Positions 54,061 to 63,429 of a DNA stretch of 64,000 nt are shown piece after piece. A program made the position numbers and the translations under genes. The notes under the pieces are model-generated. The model was not told the DNA's origin and made no database searches. It saw only the letters and a program-made list of their open reading frames with translations. Positions within the stretch are counted from its first letter, which is position 1, and every line of letters starts with the position of its first letter. The DNA is taken from positions 496,001-560,000 of the forward strand of contig NZ_CP019770.1 in the NCBI RefSeq assembly GCF_004328665.1, in the 5' to 3' direction. This DNA is from Pseudoalteromonas sp. DL-6. Lineage in GTDB: Bacteria; Pseudomonadota; Gammaproteobacteria; Enterobacterales; Alteromonadaceae.

Positions 54061-54221
54061 CCTTTAACCTTTAACCTTTAACCTTTAACCTTTAACCTTT
54101 AACCTTTAACCTTTAACCTTTAACCTTTAACCTTTAACCTTTAACCTTTAACCTTTAACCTTTAACCTTTAACCTTTAACCTTTAACCTTTAACCTTTAA
54201 CCCTTAACCCTTAACCTTTAA
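54061..54221. repeat. Tandem heptamer array, unit CCTTTAA, 23 copies
   Basis: 161 bp, exactly 23 units, with two CCCTTAA variants near the right end. Longest array in the window. Confidence 0.95.
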
Positions 54222-54697
54222 TTCTCCCCTTACGACTAATGTCGACATTAGCTTGATCAAAATCGGCAAAGCATGCGTATTTATTGAACGAAAGCTTAAA
54301 AATGACCGACTAACGCAAAAAAAGTTAAATAATTATCGCAATTAGTTTAAATCCATCAGTTAATTGGTGAATTTTTTTGCTACAATTGGCGGGCAAATAA
54401 AGTGAATGAGTTTAATGTCGCCAAATTCAGTTGTTACTGTACTTAGTTGGTGAGATTGTACTTGTTTACAAATTGTTTTTACGGAAGCGATACTATAGTC
54501 ATTTGGTTTCATACTCGAGCTTACTTAATCAACTATTTGAGCAAGTCAGGTTTATTCGAGCAGGAGGCTGTGAATAACCTTGTTTTAAACAAGGGTTTTA
54601 ATTATGATCGTTTCTCTTTTAAAATTCGAAAAATTAACCTGCTGTAACTGATGTTCTCAATATAGCAAGTGTTGAGAATCATAGTGGAGATAAGTGG
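54222..54697 (+). promoter_or_regulatory. Upstream region of petABC with a candidate extended -10 promoter
   Basis: TGCTACAAT at 54378-54386 is a good extended -10; the -35 region is weak (AGTTAA about 54358). About 310 bases of leader would then precede petA. A 66-codon frame at 54447-54647 is not convincing as a gene. AGTGGAGAT at about 54682 is the petA ribosome site. Confidence 0.5.
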
Positions 54698-55288
54698 ATG
54701 AGCAATGCGCCTGTAGACAATGGCCGACGTCGCTTTTTAACCATAGCTACCTCTGTTGTTGGTGGTGTTGGTGCGGCTGGGGCTGCTGTTCCTTTTATTG
54801 CGTCTTGGAATCCAAGTGAGCGAGCTAAATCTGCGGGTGCGCCTGTAGAAGTAGATATCAGCAAACTTGAGCCAGGACAATTAATACGTGTCGAGTGGCG
54901 TGGTAAACCTGTATGGGTTGTATCACGGACCCCAAAAATGCTTGAGCAGATGAAAGAACATGAAGGTCAACTTCGTGATCCGCAATCGCAAGAGCCACAA
55001 CAATTAGAATCATCAACCAATGATTTTCGTTCATTACGCCCAGAGATTTTTGTCGCTGTAGGTATTTGTACGCATTTGGGTTGTTCACCTAGCTTTTTAC
55101 AAGGTGGCTTTGGTGAGAAAGTGGAAGGAACTGATGACGGTTTTTACTGTCCATGTCACGGTTCTAAGTTTGATATGGCTGGCCGTGTATTCCAATCGGT
55201 ACCTGCACCATTAAATTTAGAAATTCCACCATATACTTTTCTTGATGAGACCACTATTTTAGTGGGCGAAGAACAAGGGGTGGCCTAA
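54698..55288 (+). CDS. petA: Ubiquinol-cytochrome c reductase Rieske iron-sulfur subunit
   Basis: Iron-sulfur subunit of the cytochrome bc1 complex, 196 residues. An N-terminal twin-arginine-like anchor (NGRRRFLTIATSVVGGVGAA) is followed by the Rieske cluster motifs CTHLGCSP and CPCHGSKFD, about 20 residues apart. Its TAATG overlaps the start of petB by 1 bp. Confidence 0.96.
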   Translation: MSNAPVDNGRRRFLTIATSVVGGVGAAGAAVPFIASWNPSERAKSAGAPVEVDISKLEPGQLIRVEWRGKPVWVVSRTPKMLEQMKEHEGQLRDPQSQEPQQLESSTNDFRSLRPEIFVAVGICTHLGCSPSFLQGGFGEKVEGTDDGFYCPCHGSKFDMAGRVFQSVPAPLNLEIPPYTFLDETTILVGEEQGVA

Positions 55289-56553
55289 TGTTTGGTAAAA
55301 TTGTTGAGTGGATAGACGACCGTATCCCAATGACACGTGTTTGGAACATGCACATTGCACAGTATCCAGCACCGAAAAACTTTAACTTCTGGTACTTCTT
55401 CGGCTCTCTAGCTATGTTAGTACTAGTAAACCAAATACTTACAGGTATTTGGTTAACGATGAACTATGTACCATCTGCTGAAGGTGCATTTGCATCAGTA
55501 GAATACATCATGCGTGATGTAGAGTACGGTTGGTTATTACGTTATTTGCATTCAACGGGTGCATCTGCGTTTTTCATCGTTGTTTACATGCACATGTTCC
55601 GTGGCATGATCTACGGTTCTTACCAAAAACCACGTGAATTACTGTGGTTATTCGGTATGTTCATTTTCTTAGCCCTAATGGCTGAAGCGTTCATGGGTTA
55701 CTTATTACCATGGGGCCAAATGTCGTTCTGGGGTGCACAGGTAATCATTTCATTATTCGGGGCTATCCCGGTTATTGGTGATGACTTAACACTGTGGATC
55801 CGTGGTGACTATGTAATTTCAGGTGCAACGCTTAACCGCTTCTTTGCATTACACGTAATTGCACTGCCATTGGTTATTGTTATCTTAGTATTTTTACACA
55901 TTGTTGCACTACACGAAGTGGGTTCTAATAACCCAGACGGTATTGATAACAAACGTAAAAAAGGAACTGTGGCTGAAGAAGACAAGCCTAAATTTAAGTT
56001 CCATGAATACTACACTGATAAGAAAGACATTATTGATGCGATTCCGTTCCACCCTTATTACACAGTAAAAGATATTGTGGGTGTGGTTGGTTTCTTAATC
56101 TTGTTCTGTTGGGTTGTGTTCTTTATGCCTGCTATGGGTGGTTTCTTCTTAGAAGCGCCAAACTTTGAAGCAGCTAACCCACTTAAAACACCAGAGCATA
56201 TTTTCCCTGTTTGGTACTTCACACCATTCTATGCAATCTTACGTGCAATCCCTGACAAACTAATGGGTGTTGCTGCAATGGGTGCATCAATTGTCGTGCT
56301 AGCATTATTACCTTGGATTGACCGTGGTTCGGTTCGTTCAGTTCGTTACCGTTGTGGTTTCCACAAATGGAACATTGCAGGTTTTGTTGTTACTTTCGTT
56401 CTTTTAGGTTGGGTTGGTGCTACACCACAAACTGATTTTAAAACGATTGTTTCGCAAGTCTGTACTGTGACTTACTTTATGTTCTTCGTACTGTTATTTG
56501 TTTACAGTAAGAATGAAAAAACTAAGCCATTGCCTGAGAGGTTAACGAAATGA
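55288..56553 (+). CDS. petB: Ubiquinol-cytochrome c reductase cytochrome b
   Basis: Cytochrome b subunit of complex III, 421 residues with eight membrane helices. Haem-binding histidines lie in LLRYLHSTGASAFFIVVYMH and RFFALHVIALPLVIVILVFLH (quoted in parts); the quinol-site PVWYFTPFYAILRA (PEW-like: PVW here follows HIF) is present. Inner membrane. Overlaps petC by 4 bp. Confidence 0.96.
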   Translation: MFGKIVEWIDDRIPMTRVWNMHIAQYPAPKNFNFWYFFGSLAMLVLVNQILTGIWLTMNYVPSAEGAFASVEYIMRDVEYGWLLRYLHSTGASAFFIVVYMHMFRGMIYGSYQKPRELLWLFGMFIFLALMAEAFMGYLLPWGQMSFWGAQVIISLFGAIPVIGDDLTLWIRGDYVISGATLNRFFALHVIALPLVIVILVFLHIVALHEVGSNNPDGIDNKRKKGTVAEEDKPKFKFHEYYTDKKDIIDAIPFHPYYTVKDIVGVVGFLILFCWVVFFMPAMGGFFLEAPNFEAANPLKTPEHIFPVWYFTPFYAILRAIPDKLMGVAAMGASIVVLALLPWIDRGSVRSVRYRCGFHKWNIAGFVVTFVLLGWVGATPQTDFKTIVSQVCTVTYFMFFVLLFVYSKNEKTKPLPERLTK

Positions 56554-57293
56554 TGAAAAAGCTATTAATAGGTTTATTTGCTTTATCAGTAAACGTGTTA
56601 CCTGCAATGGCGGCTGGCCCGTCAGTTCCTCTAATGGAAGCGGGTAACGATATATCTGATCAACCTTCTTTGCAGCGTGGCGCAAAGTTGTTCATGAACT
56701 ACTGTCTTGGTTGTCACCAAATGCAGTATCAACGTTATGAACGTACTTTCCGTGACATTGGTATTCCAACAGAGATTGGTCAAGAGCAACTTATTTTTGA
56801 TGGTTCAAAAGTGGGTGGTCATATCCTTAACGCGATGGCAAAAGAAGATGCTGCAAAATGGTTTGGTGCGGCTCCGCCGGATCTAACTAATGTTGCGCGT
56901 GTGCGTGGCAGTGATTGGATTTACACCTACTTAAAATCGTTTTACAAAGATGAATCTCGTCCGTTTGGCGTAAATAATACGTTATTCCCATCGGTGGGTA
57001 TGCCACATGTTCTTCAAGAGTTGCAAGGTGTTCCTACTGCAATTACTGAAGAAGTAACAGTAGATGGTAAAACAACCACTCATATTACTGGTATAAAAAC
57101 AGATGGTACGGGCGAATTAAGTGTAGATGAATATGACCAAGCAGTTCGTGATTTAACGAATTTCCTAGAGTATGTAGGTGAACCTACACGTCTCGAGTCG
57201 GAAGCGCTAGGTATTAAGGTAATCGGATTTTTAATTATCCTATTTATCTTGGCATTTATGCTGAAGAAAGAATACTGGAGAGATGTTCATTAA
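56550..57293 (+). CDS. petC: Ubiquinol-cytochrome c reductase cytochrome c1
   Basis: 247 residues: signal peptide (LLIGLFALSVNVLPAMAA), haem c motif CLGCH in MNYCLGCHQMQYQRYER, PPDLTNVARVRGSDWIYTYL, the axial-Met region SVGMPHVL, and a C-terminal membrane anchor (KVIGFLIILFILAFMLKKEYW). Completes the bc1 complex passing electrons from ubiquinol to cytochrome c. A perfect palindrome follows. Confidence 0.96.
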   Translation: MMKKLLIGLFALSVNVLPAMAAGPSVPLMEAGNDISDQPSLQRGAKLFMNYCLGCHQMQYQRYERTFRDIGIPTEIGQEQLIFDGSKVGGHILNAMAKEDAAKWFGAAPPDLTNVARVRGSDWIYTYLKSFYKDESRPFGVNNTLFPSVGMPHVLQELQGVPTAITEEVTVDGKTTTHITGIKTDGTGELSVDEYDQAVRDLTNFLEYVGEPTRLESEALGIKVIGFLIILFILAFMLKKEYWRDVH

Positions 57294-57319
57294 GTTTGAA
57301 CATATTTAAAGGTAATTTT

Positions 57320-57353
57320 GCAATAGGGGCTTAAGCCCCTATTGCTGTTTTAG
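57320..57353 (+). terminator. Palindromic hairpin between petC and sspA
   Basis: Perfect 26-bp palindrome (GCAATAGGGGCTT and its complement) followed by a weak T run (TGTTTTAG). Probably a terminator or a partial attenuator before sspA. Confidence 0.65.
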
Positions 57354-57372
57354 TTATTTAATGGAGGTAGGC

Positions 57373-57999
57373 ATGGCCGTAGCTGCCAATAAGCGCCCTG
57401 TAATGACCCTTTTTTCTGGTGCTAACTGTATGTATAGCCACCAAGTACGCATTGTACTTGCTGAAAAAGGTGTAAGTGTAGATATTCATATGGCTGAAAA
57501 GGATAACCTGCCAGAAGCACTTCACGAAATTAACCCTTACGGCACAGTGCCAACACTGATTGACCGTGAGCTTGGTTTATATCAGGCAAACATCATCATG
57601 GAATACCTTGATGAACGTTTTCCTCACCCTCCACTAATGCCAGTATATCCGGTCATGCGTGGTCGTAGTCGATTAATGATGCACCGTATTGATACTGATT
57701 GGTACAGCCTAGCTGAAAAAATCATTAACAACACTTCTGATGCCGCGCAAGCTCGTAAAGAGCTTACCGAAGCATTGCTTGCAATAGCACCAATCTTTAG
57801 TGAAGCGCCTTACTTTATGAGTGAAGAGTTTAGCTTAGTTGATTGTTACTTAGCTCCACTATTATGGCGTTTACCAGAGTTTGGTATTGAGCTAAATGGT
57901 GCAGGCTCTAAAGAACTTAAAGAGTATATGATTCGTTTATTTGAACGTGAATCATTCCAAGCCTCTTTAACTGAAGCAGAGCGTGAGATCCGTTTATAA
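57373..57999 (+). CDS. sspA: Stringent starvation protein A
   Basis: GST-fold RNA polymerase-associated regulator, 208 residues (E. coli 212). Start ATG 57373 is preceded by a perfect GGAGGT; ATG 57361 overlaps that site and is unlikely. Motifs: MTLFSGANCMYSHQVRIVLAEKG, NPYGTVPTLIDRELGLYQ, IIMEYLDERFPHPPLMP. Lies in the usual order petABC-sspAB and overlaps sspB by 1 bp. Confidence 0.96.
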   Translation: MAVAANKRPVMTLFSGANCMYSHQVRIVLAEKGVSVDIHMAEKDNLPEALHEINPYGTVPTLIDRELGLYQANIIMEYLDERFPHPPLMPVYPVMRGRSRLMMHRIDTDWYSLAEKIINNTSDAAQARKELTEALLAIAPIFSEAPYFMSEEFSLVDCYLAPLLWRLPEFGIELNGAGSKELKEYMIRLFERESFQASLTEAEREIRL

Positions 58000-58436
58000 T
58001 GACTTCTAATCGTCCTTATTTACTACGCGCTTTTTTTGATTGGATTGTTGATAACGAATGCACGCCACATTTAGTGGTTAATGCTGACTTTCCTGCAGTG
58101 CAAGTGCCAACACAGTTTGTTCAAGATGGCCAAATTGTATTGAACATAAGCCCTTCGGCGGTTACGCAGTTTTCGTTAGATAATACTCAGCTTAGCTTTA
58201 ACGCGCGCTTTGGCGGCCAGCCAATGCAAGTGTACGTGCCTTTAGGGGCTGTACTTGCAATATATGCACGTGAAAATGGCGAAGGCACAGTCTTTACTGC
58301 AGATGAGTTTTTAGAGGACGAAGACGATTTTGCTCCAGAGCTTGAAAGTGTCGATTCATCACCAGAGATAGTTGATGAAACGCCAGCTCCCAAGCCTGAA
58401 AAGAAAAAAGGCTCACATTTACGCGTTATAAAATAA
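57999..58436 (+). CDS. sspB: ClpXP protease specificity-enhancing factor SspB
   Basis: Adaptor that delivers SsrA-tagged proteins to ClpXP. 145 residues: RPYLLRAFFDWIVDNECTPHL, QIVLNISPSAV, FNARFGGQPMQVYVPLGAVLAIYA form the folded domain. The acidic, disordered tail ends KKKGSHLRVIK, the XB motif that docks on ClpX. Followed by its terminator. Confidence 0.96.
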   Translation: MTSNRPYLLRAFFDWIVDNECTPHLVVNADFPAVQVPTQFVQDGQIVLNISPSAVTQFSLDNTQLSFNARFGGQPMQVYVPLGAVLAIYARENGEGTVFTADEFLEDEDDFAPELESVDSSPEIVDETPAPKPEKKKGSHLRVIK

Positions 58437-58454
58437 CCCGTAAATGTTAGATAA

Positions 58455-58478
58455 AAACCGCTTAATAGGCGGTTTTTT
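58455..58478 (+). terminator. Terminator after sspB
   Basis: Hairpin AAACCGC / GCGGTTT with a 7-base loop and a T tract, about 20 bp after the stop. Confidence 0.85.
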
Positions 58479-58499
58479 TATGTCTGTATGAAAATATTA

Positions 58500-58560
58500 G
58501 GTTAAAGGTTAAAGGTTAAAGGTTAAAGGTTAAAGGTTAAAGGCTAAAGGTTAAAGGTTA
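58500..58560. repeat. Tandem heptamer array, unit GGTTAAA, about 8.7 copies
   Basis: One GGCTAAA variant inside. The unit is the reverse complement of the 54.1-kb array unit. Left border of the large nest 58.5-59.8 kb. Confidence 0.9.
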
Positions 58561-59702
58561 GAAAAGCTCACGAGCGACGGGCTGCGAGAAACGGGTTAAG
58601 ATTGACTGGTGTAGCAGCGGATTTATTCCGCGTCTGATCAAAAGTGAAGAGCAGGCAGTAGGTTTTAGGTATTAGGCAGAGATTAAGCCAAGCACGGTGT
58701 TTGGATTAAACGTAGGCGGGGCTTTATGCCGCGCAAAATAGGTTTAAGTTCACTGGCGACGGGCTGCGAGAAACGGGTTAAGATTGACTGGTGTAGCAGC
58801 GGATTTATTCCGCGTCTTTTAGTGATTCTATTTACCACAGAAGGTGCAGAGCACACAGAGGAAATGATTAAAGACATGTTTTATTTTCCTTGTCTTCTCT
58901 GTGTAGCGCGAAGCGCCTCTGTGTTCTCTGTGGTAAGAAATGTTTTGTAGGCGGGGCTTTATGCCGCGCAAGTTTGATTTAAGTTCACGGGCGACGGGCG
59001 ACGGGCTGCGAGGAACGGGTTAAGGTTGATTGGTGTAGCAGCGGGTTTATCCCGCGTCTTTTAGTGATTCTATTTACCACAGAGGGTACAGAGCACACAG
59101 AGAAAATGATTAAAAACATGTTTTATTTGCTTTGTCTTCTCTGTGTAGCGCGAAGCGCCTCTGTGTTCTCTGTGGTAAGAAATGTTTTGTAGGCGGGGCT
59201 TTATGCCGCGCAAGTTTGATTTAAGTTCACGGGCGACGAGAGGCGGGTTAAGGTTGATTTGTGTAGCAGCGGATTTATTCCGCGTCTGGTCTAAAGTGAA
59301 GAGCAGGTTTTAGGTATTAGGCAGTGATTAAACCAAGCACGGTGTTTGGGTTCACGGCAGCGGGCTGCGAGAAGCGAGCAACGGGCCTAGAGACTCGAAT
59401 TAATCAGTTTGGCTAATGGTTATTGTTTTCTCATTCACTTCTCTTGTGCAAAAAGGTTTTAAAGAGATTTTATTCACCACAGAGGGGGCGGAGCACACAG
59501 AGAAAATGATTAAAGACATGCTTTATTTGTCCTGTCTTCTCTGTGTAGCGCGAAGCGTCTCTGTGTACTCTGTGGTAAAAATGTTTTTTAAGTGGGGCTT
59601 ACGACGTGCAAGTTTGATTTTTGGGGGCAATACGTTACGAGCGACGAGTTACGGGCCTAAAACCTTGAACCTAATACCGACGCGGGATAAACCCGCTGCT
59701 AC
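58561..59702. repeat. Repeat nest: REPs, three CCACAG elements and G-rich heptamers, no genes
   Basis: REPs at 58611-58634, 58793-58816, 59035-59058, 59263-59286 (direct) and 59679-59702 (inverted). CCACAG elements at 58833-58935, 59075-59177 and 59475-59577. Degenerate G-rich heptamers (CGACGGG, CTGCGAG, AAACGGG) precede most REPs. Stretches 58793-58990 and 59035-59235 are near-copies about 242 bp apart. The segment TTAAGCCAAGCACGGTGTT occurs at about 58682, with a near-copy at about 59328. Small open frames here read through repeats and are not genes. Confidence 0.85.
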
Positions 59703-59708
59703 AGGCAT

Positions 59709-59744
59709 AAAAAACCTTGCGATATTAACCGCAAGGTATTTAAA
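59709..59744. terminator. Terminator-like hairpin at the 3' side of the dolP-like gene
   Basis: AAAACCTTGCG / CGCAAGGTATTT, the same hairpin as at 43670 and 49383, placed between the inverted REP and the heptamer array. Confidence 0.75.
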
Positions 59745-59747
59745 TTT

Positions 59748-59805
59748 CTCGAACCTCGAACCTCGAACCTCGAACCTCGAACCTCGAACCTCGAACCTCG
59801 AACCT
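59748..59805. repeat. Tandem heptamer array, unit CTCGAAC, about 8.3 copies
   Basis: Perfect 58-bp run ending 8 bp before the stop codon of the BON-domain gene. Confidence 0.95.
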
Positions 59806-59812
59806 GATATCT

Positions 59813-60379
59813 TTACAAATACTCAAATACTTTAACTACCCGCTCTACGCCAGAGATATTACGGGCAATATTAACGGCTTGGTTTGCTTCAGCGTCAGAT
59901 ACTAGCCCCATTAAGTATACTTCGGCATTTTCAGTCACTACTTTTATATTATTACTGCTGATGTTTTCAGCGGCTAAAAGCTGCGCTTTTACTTTTGAGG
60001 TTAACCATGAGTCGTGTGTTTGCGTGGTAATGCCAATATTAGAGCCAATGCGAAGTTGGTTATGAATTTTGCGGATACCAGATAGGTTCTCAATGGTTTT
60101 AAACGCTTGGTTTTTCATTTCTTGGTTAGGCACTTGGCCTACCATTAAAACCACGCCATTTACGCTTATAACGCTGATATGAGCAAACTTATTAAGGCGT
60201 TCATCTTCGCTAATAGCAATGCTGGCTTTTATTTCAATATTGTTGTCGTCTATTTGCGAGCCAATGGTTCGCCTATCGTTAGCGGCAGTAACAGCACTGG
60301 CTGTACCGGCAACCACAGCAGCGGCACAACCTTGTAATAACACAACAGTGCCTAAAATAATTAGGGAGCGTTTAAACAT
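59813..60379 (-). CDS. dolP: BON-domain outer-membrane lipoprotein (DolP/YraP-like)
   Basis: 188 residues (E. coli DolP 191). Lipoprotein signal with lipobox LLQGC, then two BON domains (ISVISVNGVVLMVGQVPNQ; IKVVTENAEVYLMGLVSDAEA). DolP supports outer-membrane integrity and septal wall remodelling. It overlaps diaA by 8 bp in the conserved order lpoA-yraN-diaA-dolP. Confidence 0.92.
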   Translation of the reverse strand: MFKRSLIILGTVVLLQGCAAAVVAGTASAVTAANDRRTIGSQIDDNNIEIKASIAISEDERLNKFAHISVISVNGVVLMVGQVPNQEMKNQAFKTIENLSGIRKIHNQLRIGSNIGITTQTHDSWLTSKVKAQLLAAENISSNNIKVVTENAEVYLMGLVSDAEANQAVNIARNISGVERVVKVFEYL

Positions 60380-60965
60380 AATTTTCGTCCTGCGGGAAAA
60401 GGGTTAAATCTACCAATTCACTTAAACAGTGAAGGTTAACTAAATGCGATTCAATAATGCGACTCGGGCGTTTAGACGGCGTACGAATTTCTACATCGTT
60501 ATGGCCAAGCAAGCCAACAAGTTCACCGCCATCATCGCCTACCATTACTATGACCTTCATATCTTTGGTAAGTGCCGCTTCTACTGCAGAAATTATGTGT
60601 TTTTCATTACCATTAATGGCAAGTACCAATAATAAGTCACCTTGCTGAGCAAAGGCACGAACTTGGCGTGCAAATGTATCGTGGTCATCTATTTGATTGC
60701 CTTGGCCCAAGTTAATATTTTCTTGTGAGAGAGCGATTGCAGGTAAGCAGGGACGTTCTGTTTCGTAAAAATTAACCAGTACGCCTGCCATGTGTTGTGC
60801 CAGCATATGGCAGTTTGCAGTACCGCAACAGATCAATTTATTCCCATTGATCAGGCTTTGTGCAATGGTAAATGCCGCTGATTCTAACGCGCTTGGCAAC
60901 ACTTCGCCGGCGGCTATTTGAACTTGAATACTTTCTTTAAAAATTTCTTTAATTGTATCTTGCAT
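60372..60965 (-). CDS. diaA: DnaA initiator-associating protein DiaA (SIS domain)
   Basis: 197 residues (E. coli 196), GmhA-like SIS fold. LICCGTANCHMLAQHMAGVLVN and LLVLAINGNEKHIISAVEAAL and VMVGDDGGELVGLL are visible. In E. coli it promotes DnaA assembly at oriC. The order between yraN and dolP supports DiaA rather than phosphoheptose isomerase. Confidence 0.92.
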   Translation of the reverse strand: MQDTIKEIFKESIQVQIAAGEVLPSALESAAFTIAQSLINGNKLICCGTANCHMLAQHMAGVLVNFYETERPCLPAIALSQENINLGQGNQIDDHDTFARQVRAFAQQGDLLLVLAINGNEKHIISAVEAALTKDMKVIVMVGDDGGELVGLLGHNDVEIRTPSKRPSRIIESHLVNLHCLSELVDLTLFPQDENYV

Positions 60966-61107
60966 GGGTTACCAACAATTTATCTCTAATTCTGTGTGAG
61001 CTTACACCGGCTTTATTAAAAAAATGATTATTTTAGGCGTAAGCTATTATTTAACTGTATGCTCAGCATGAAGCTGCTGTAATCGTCTTATTTTTATACA
61101 TCAGACA

Positions 61108-61479
61108 TTAAAATACATTTTTCAGCCAGTTAATATGTAATGACGGTTCGCCGGTTATAGCAACGTAATCAATACGTAATGGCTGGTTTTTTAAGTTTTT
61201 AGCCCCAAGGTAATGATAAATAGTGCGCTTTAACTTAGCTTGCTTTTGCGGGCTTAGCGCATAATTAGCGCCGCCTTTTATGTTATTTTTACGAAACTTA
61301 ACTTCAACAAACACTAAGGTGTCACCGTCTTTCATAATGACATCAAGTTCGCCGTAGGGGCAGTAGTAATTACGCTCAATCGCTTTTAAACCTTGCGCTT
61401 CTAGATACTTTTGCGCTTGACGCTCATAATACTGGCCTTTTTCACGACTATTTTGCCACAGCTGTTTAAACCACGACAT
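61108..61479 (-). CDS. yraN: UPF0102 / YraN family nuclease-like protein
   Basis: 123 residues: KGQYYERQAQKYLEAQGLKAIERNYYC, GELDVIMKDGDTLVFVEVKFR (Asp and Glu-x-Lys of the restriction-endonuclease-like fold). Function unsettled; the fold suggests DNA processing. Nine bp after lpoA. Confidence 0.93.
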   Translation of the reverse strand: MSWFKQLWQNSREKGQYYERQAQKYLEAQGLKAIERNYYCPYGELDVIMKDGDTLVFVEVKFRKNNIKGGANYALSPQKQAKLKRTIYHYLGAKNLKNQPLRIDYVAITGEPSLHINWLKNVF

Positions 61480-61488
61480 GTTAACCCC

Positions 61489-63369
61489 TTAGTTAATTAT
61501 GGTTATGCCATCGTTTGCTGATTGCATAAATAGCGGCACAGGGCGTTGTGTTTTTAATTCCACAGGTTTTATACGGCGATTGCTGTACTGTGCCCATTGC
61601 AGTGATCGTTCAATATCACCGGCACTATTAATGGATAATTTACCGCTTAAGCCTGAAAAGTATTTATCGGGTGTAATGCTCAGCTGTCTAATATCATTCA
61701 GCATGGCGACGGCATCGTAGGCCATGGCAAATAAACGTTGGCTAATATCAGCCTGTTCAGGCCATAAATCATTATATTGCTTACGTAGATTATGCTGCGT
61801 AATTTGTGAGTCTAACATCCAAGGAAGTTCGGTAAAGTAAAGCCCATCTAAATCGCCTTTGTCAGTGGTATCTATTTGCTTACTATGACTTTTAGAGCTG
61901 GCGTAAATAGGGATTCTGTCGGCAAAGGTGCTTACGTTAACATCCAGATAAGGCTTAATTAATCGGGTCTCTATGGCGTCACCTAATATATAAATTGCAT
62001 CAATATCGCCACGTGAACGGGTTTCACTTTCTACTTCTTTATTAAAAAGTGTTTTAACCGATTTAATACGCTCTTTTGATTTATCAACTTCTAGTAAGCT
62101 GGTAATGGTATTGGGCATATCTTTATTGTCGTTGTAAAAGCCAACTTGTGTGGTTGTTTCACTATAGCGTTGCCATTGCAGATTAAAGTAGTCAATTAAG
62201 CGCTGACCATTGGTATTATTTGGCGCTAGCAACATAGGTTTTTGATAACCTTGCGCTAAAAAGTGCTCTAGAGTTTGTTGTACTTCATGCTCTGGATTAA
62301 GCGCAAAAAAGTAGTGTTGCAGAGAGGTTCGTTCGCCATCAAAGGTATTTAAATGTAATGTGGGTATATCGAGTAATGTGTTGGTATTAGCGAGCTTATC
62401 AATATTGGCTTTTAATAGCGGGCCAATAACAAAGTCTGGTTGTAATTGCGAAATCTGTGCGCTCAACGCTTCGGTTTCGGTATTTTCATCAATAAACAGC
62501 GTTTCGCTAATCTCTTTTTTATCAAGTGCAGCCAGTATGCCGGCTTTTAATGCATCTCCTAAGCGCTTGTTAGCACCTGACTGAGGTAATAGCACAACTA
62601 AGCGTTCAATATTTAGTGGTGCTAATTCATTGGCGTAAGTATCTTGTTTTGGTAGAACATTGGTACCAGGGTGCCCAAGGTAACGGCGGCGCCAATTATT
62701 AATCGCTTGGTCTAAATCAACAGAGCTGTTGGCATAAACCTGATGATACAAAGCTAAGTTAACCCAGCCTTGTTGAATAACCGAGCCACGGTTAAATCGC
62801 TCTAATGCATACGAAGAAAGCTGCTTTAAATTATGCCAAAGTGCGTCATTAAGTTTAGGGATAGAAATATTATTTTTTGCTACCGATTCAGAGGCAGCAA
62901 AAAAGTAAGGAGCTGCACGTTTTGGTAAGTCTTGCGACGCAAAAATGCTGGCAGTTAAAAATTGGTGCCAAGCAAAATGCTCAGGTTGCTTAAGTTGCCC
63001 CTCAAGCGTGTTTAGTACCTCAAGTGCTTGCTGATTTTTATTTTGTTCTTTTTGCGCAAAGGCAATGTATAAACGATTTTGAATTTGATCAACACTGGCG
63101 GTAAGTGCAAGTTCAGTGCATATTTTTTCGAGTAGTGGCCAGTTTTCTTCTGTAATTGCGCTATCACGAGCACTATAAAGTAGCTGAATTTTATCAGCGC
63201 CATAGCGGTTTTGCGCTAATTGGTAAATAGATTGCGCATTCAGTGCTTCATTTTTCAGCGTATTGGCACTGTTACTTAAGTTATCGCTGGTTTTAGTTGG
63301 TTTTTCGGTTGTGCTACACGCCGATAACCCTGACAATATAATTAATAGACTAACTAGTTTAAGTCGCAC
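61489..63369 (-). CDS. lpoA: Outer-membrane lipoprotein LpoA, activator of PBP1a
   Basis: 626 residues (E. coli 678). Lipobox LSACS after the signal helix LVSLLIILSGL. An N-terminal TPR-like region (YQLAQNRYGADKIQLLYSARD) is followed by a periplasmic-binding-protein-like domain (VVLLPQSGANKRLGDALKAGIL, FVIGPLLKANIDKL, PMLLAPNNTNGQRLIDYF, AIYILGDAIETRLIKPY). Divergent from rsmI, as in E. coli. Confidence 0.94.
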   Translation of the reverse strand: MRLKLVSLLIILSGLSACSTTEKPTKTSDNLSNSANTLKNEALNAQSIYQLAQNRYGADKIQLLYSARDSAITEENWPLLEKICTELALTASVDQIQNRLYIAFAQKEQNKNQQALEVLNTLEGQLKQPEHFAWHQFLTASIFASQDLPKRAAPYFFAASESVAKNNISIPKLNDALWHNLKQLSSYALERFNRGSVIQQGWVNLALYHQVYANSSVDLDQAINNWRRRYLGHPGTNVLPKQDTYANELAPLNIERLVVLLPQSGANKRLGDALKAGILAALDKKEISETLFIDENTETEALSAQISQLQPDFVIGPLLKANIDKLANTNTLLDIPTLHLNTFDGERTSLQHYFFALNPEHEVQQTLEHFLAQGYQKPMLLAPNNTNGQRLIDYFNLQWQRYSETTTQVGFYNDNKDMPNTITSLLEVDKSKERIKSVKTLFNKEVESETRSRGDIDAIYILGDAIETRLIKPYLDVNVSTFADRIPIYASSKSHSKQIDTTDKGDLDGLYFTELPWMLDSQITQHNLRKQYNDLWPEQADISQRLFAMAYDAVAMLNDIRQLSITPDKYFSGLSGKLSINSAGDIERSLQWAQYSNRRIKPVELKTQRPVPLFMQSANDGITIIN

Positions 63370-63429
63370 AATGATTTCCCATACGTTAACGCGATTTGCT
63401 TATATTACTGACTGACGCAGGAGACCTCA

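Noticed and set aside
54061..54221. The long array could be taken for a CRISPR or a telomere-like repeat
   Set aside because: Units are contiguous 7-mers without spacers and no cas genes are near. CCTTTAA resembles telomere repeats only superficially, and the locus is internal to a chromosome.
54447..54647. 66-codon frame upstream of petA
   Set aside because: No ribosome site, unusual composition, no recognisable pattern; treated as leader.
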